This document shows, piece by piece, positions 63,936-64,000 of a stretch of DNA of 64,000 nt. Made by a program: the position numbers and the translations under genes. The DNA is from Sphingomonas liriopis. GTDB lineage: Bacteria; Pseudomonadota; Alphaproteobacteria; Sphingomonadales; Sphingomonadaceae. The notes below the pieces were generated by a model. It saw nothing but the letters and a program-made list of their open reading frames with translations, was not told the origin of the DNA and ran no database searches. The stretch spans positions 62,001-126,000 of the forward strand of contig NZ_JAMLDY010000003.1 of assembly GCF_024211255.1 (NCBI RefSeq), in the 5' to 3' direction. Within the stretch, counting starts at the first letter, position 1. Each line of letters starts with the position of its first letter.

Positions 63936-64000
63936 ACAACCGTCTGCGCGATCTGCGCAACGCACGCGGCTGGTCGCAGCAACACCTCGGCGACCAGCTC
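63932..64000 (+). CDS. Small XRE-family HTH regulator (cut by window end)
   Basis: The first 23 residues read MNNRLRDLRNARGWSQQHLG and end within helix 2 of a Cro/CI HTH. ATGA overlap with the membrane protein gene. Probably a 65-75-residue regulator acting on the three sites at 63458-63500. Confidence 0.85.
   Translation, partial: MNNRLRDLRNARGWSQQHLGDQL

Overview
The window looks like a chromosome segment of a Sphingomonas-type alphaproteobacterium. The GC content is high. There are three TonB-dependent receptors, intergenic palindromic repeats of the kind common in sphingomonads, and backbone genes (ilvE, proC, metK, lnt, glnD, infC, thrS, ldcA/mpl) of ordinary alphaproteobacterial type. 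No organism name can be fixed without a search.

Region 1 (1-17365) is a peptide or amino-acid utilisation region. A fumarylacetoacetate-hydrolase-family enzyme overlaps a pterin-4a-carbinolamine dehydratase. After them come a secreted small protein and a TonB-dependent receptor divergent from a secreted S10 serine carboxypeptidase. A cupin-type XRE regulator follows. A long minus-strand series then reads TonB receptor, two S10 peptidases, Tat-exported amidohydrolase, MFS carrier, ornithine-cyclodeaminase-like protein and PhzF-like protein. The set fits uptake of a peptide-like compound, periplasmic trimming, transport and modification of the released amino acids, but the substrate is unknown.

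Region 2 (17366-18154) is a scar: the 3' end of a beta-barrel gene and a 5'-truncated IS3-family transposase.

Region 3 (18155-42418) is a genomic island of about 24 kb inserted at the 3' end of tRNA-Gln(UUG). A 17-bp copy of the tRNA end lies at the far boundary and a tyrosine recombinase sits beside the tRNA. Its core is a DNA phosphorothioation locus: sspBCD (DUF4007 nickase-like protein, P-loop ATPase, ATP pyrophosphatase) divergent from the cysteine desulfurase sspA, with two matching CTGG-N9-CCAG sites between them. No SspE is present. Instead the island carries an SF2 helicase / MORC-like GHKL ATPase / PLD nuclease trio, a DGQHR protein coupled to a HEPN protein with an RNxxxH motif, and a three-TM protein coupled to a methyltransferase. 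The rest of the island has an HUH-type replication-initiator-like gene, a PD-(D/E)XK nuclease with a DUF2958 partner, small membrane proteins, and a 108-bp compound microsatellite next to the integrase.

Region 4 (42402-64000) is conserved chromosome: tRNA-Gln, ilvE, a MarR regulator, proC, ybjN-like, ubiK, tspO, tlyA, an RBBP9-like hydrolase, metK with an upstream palindrome, lnt, glnD, a third TonB receptor, infC, thrS, the divergent ldcA/mpl peptidoglycan-recycling pair, and a membrane protein/XRE pair preceded by three repeated operator-like sites.
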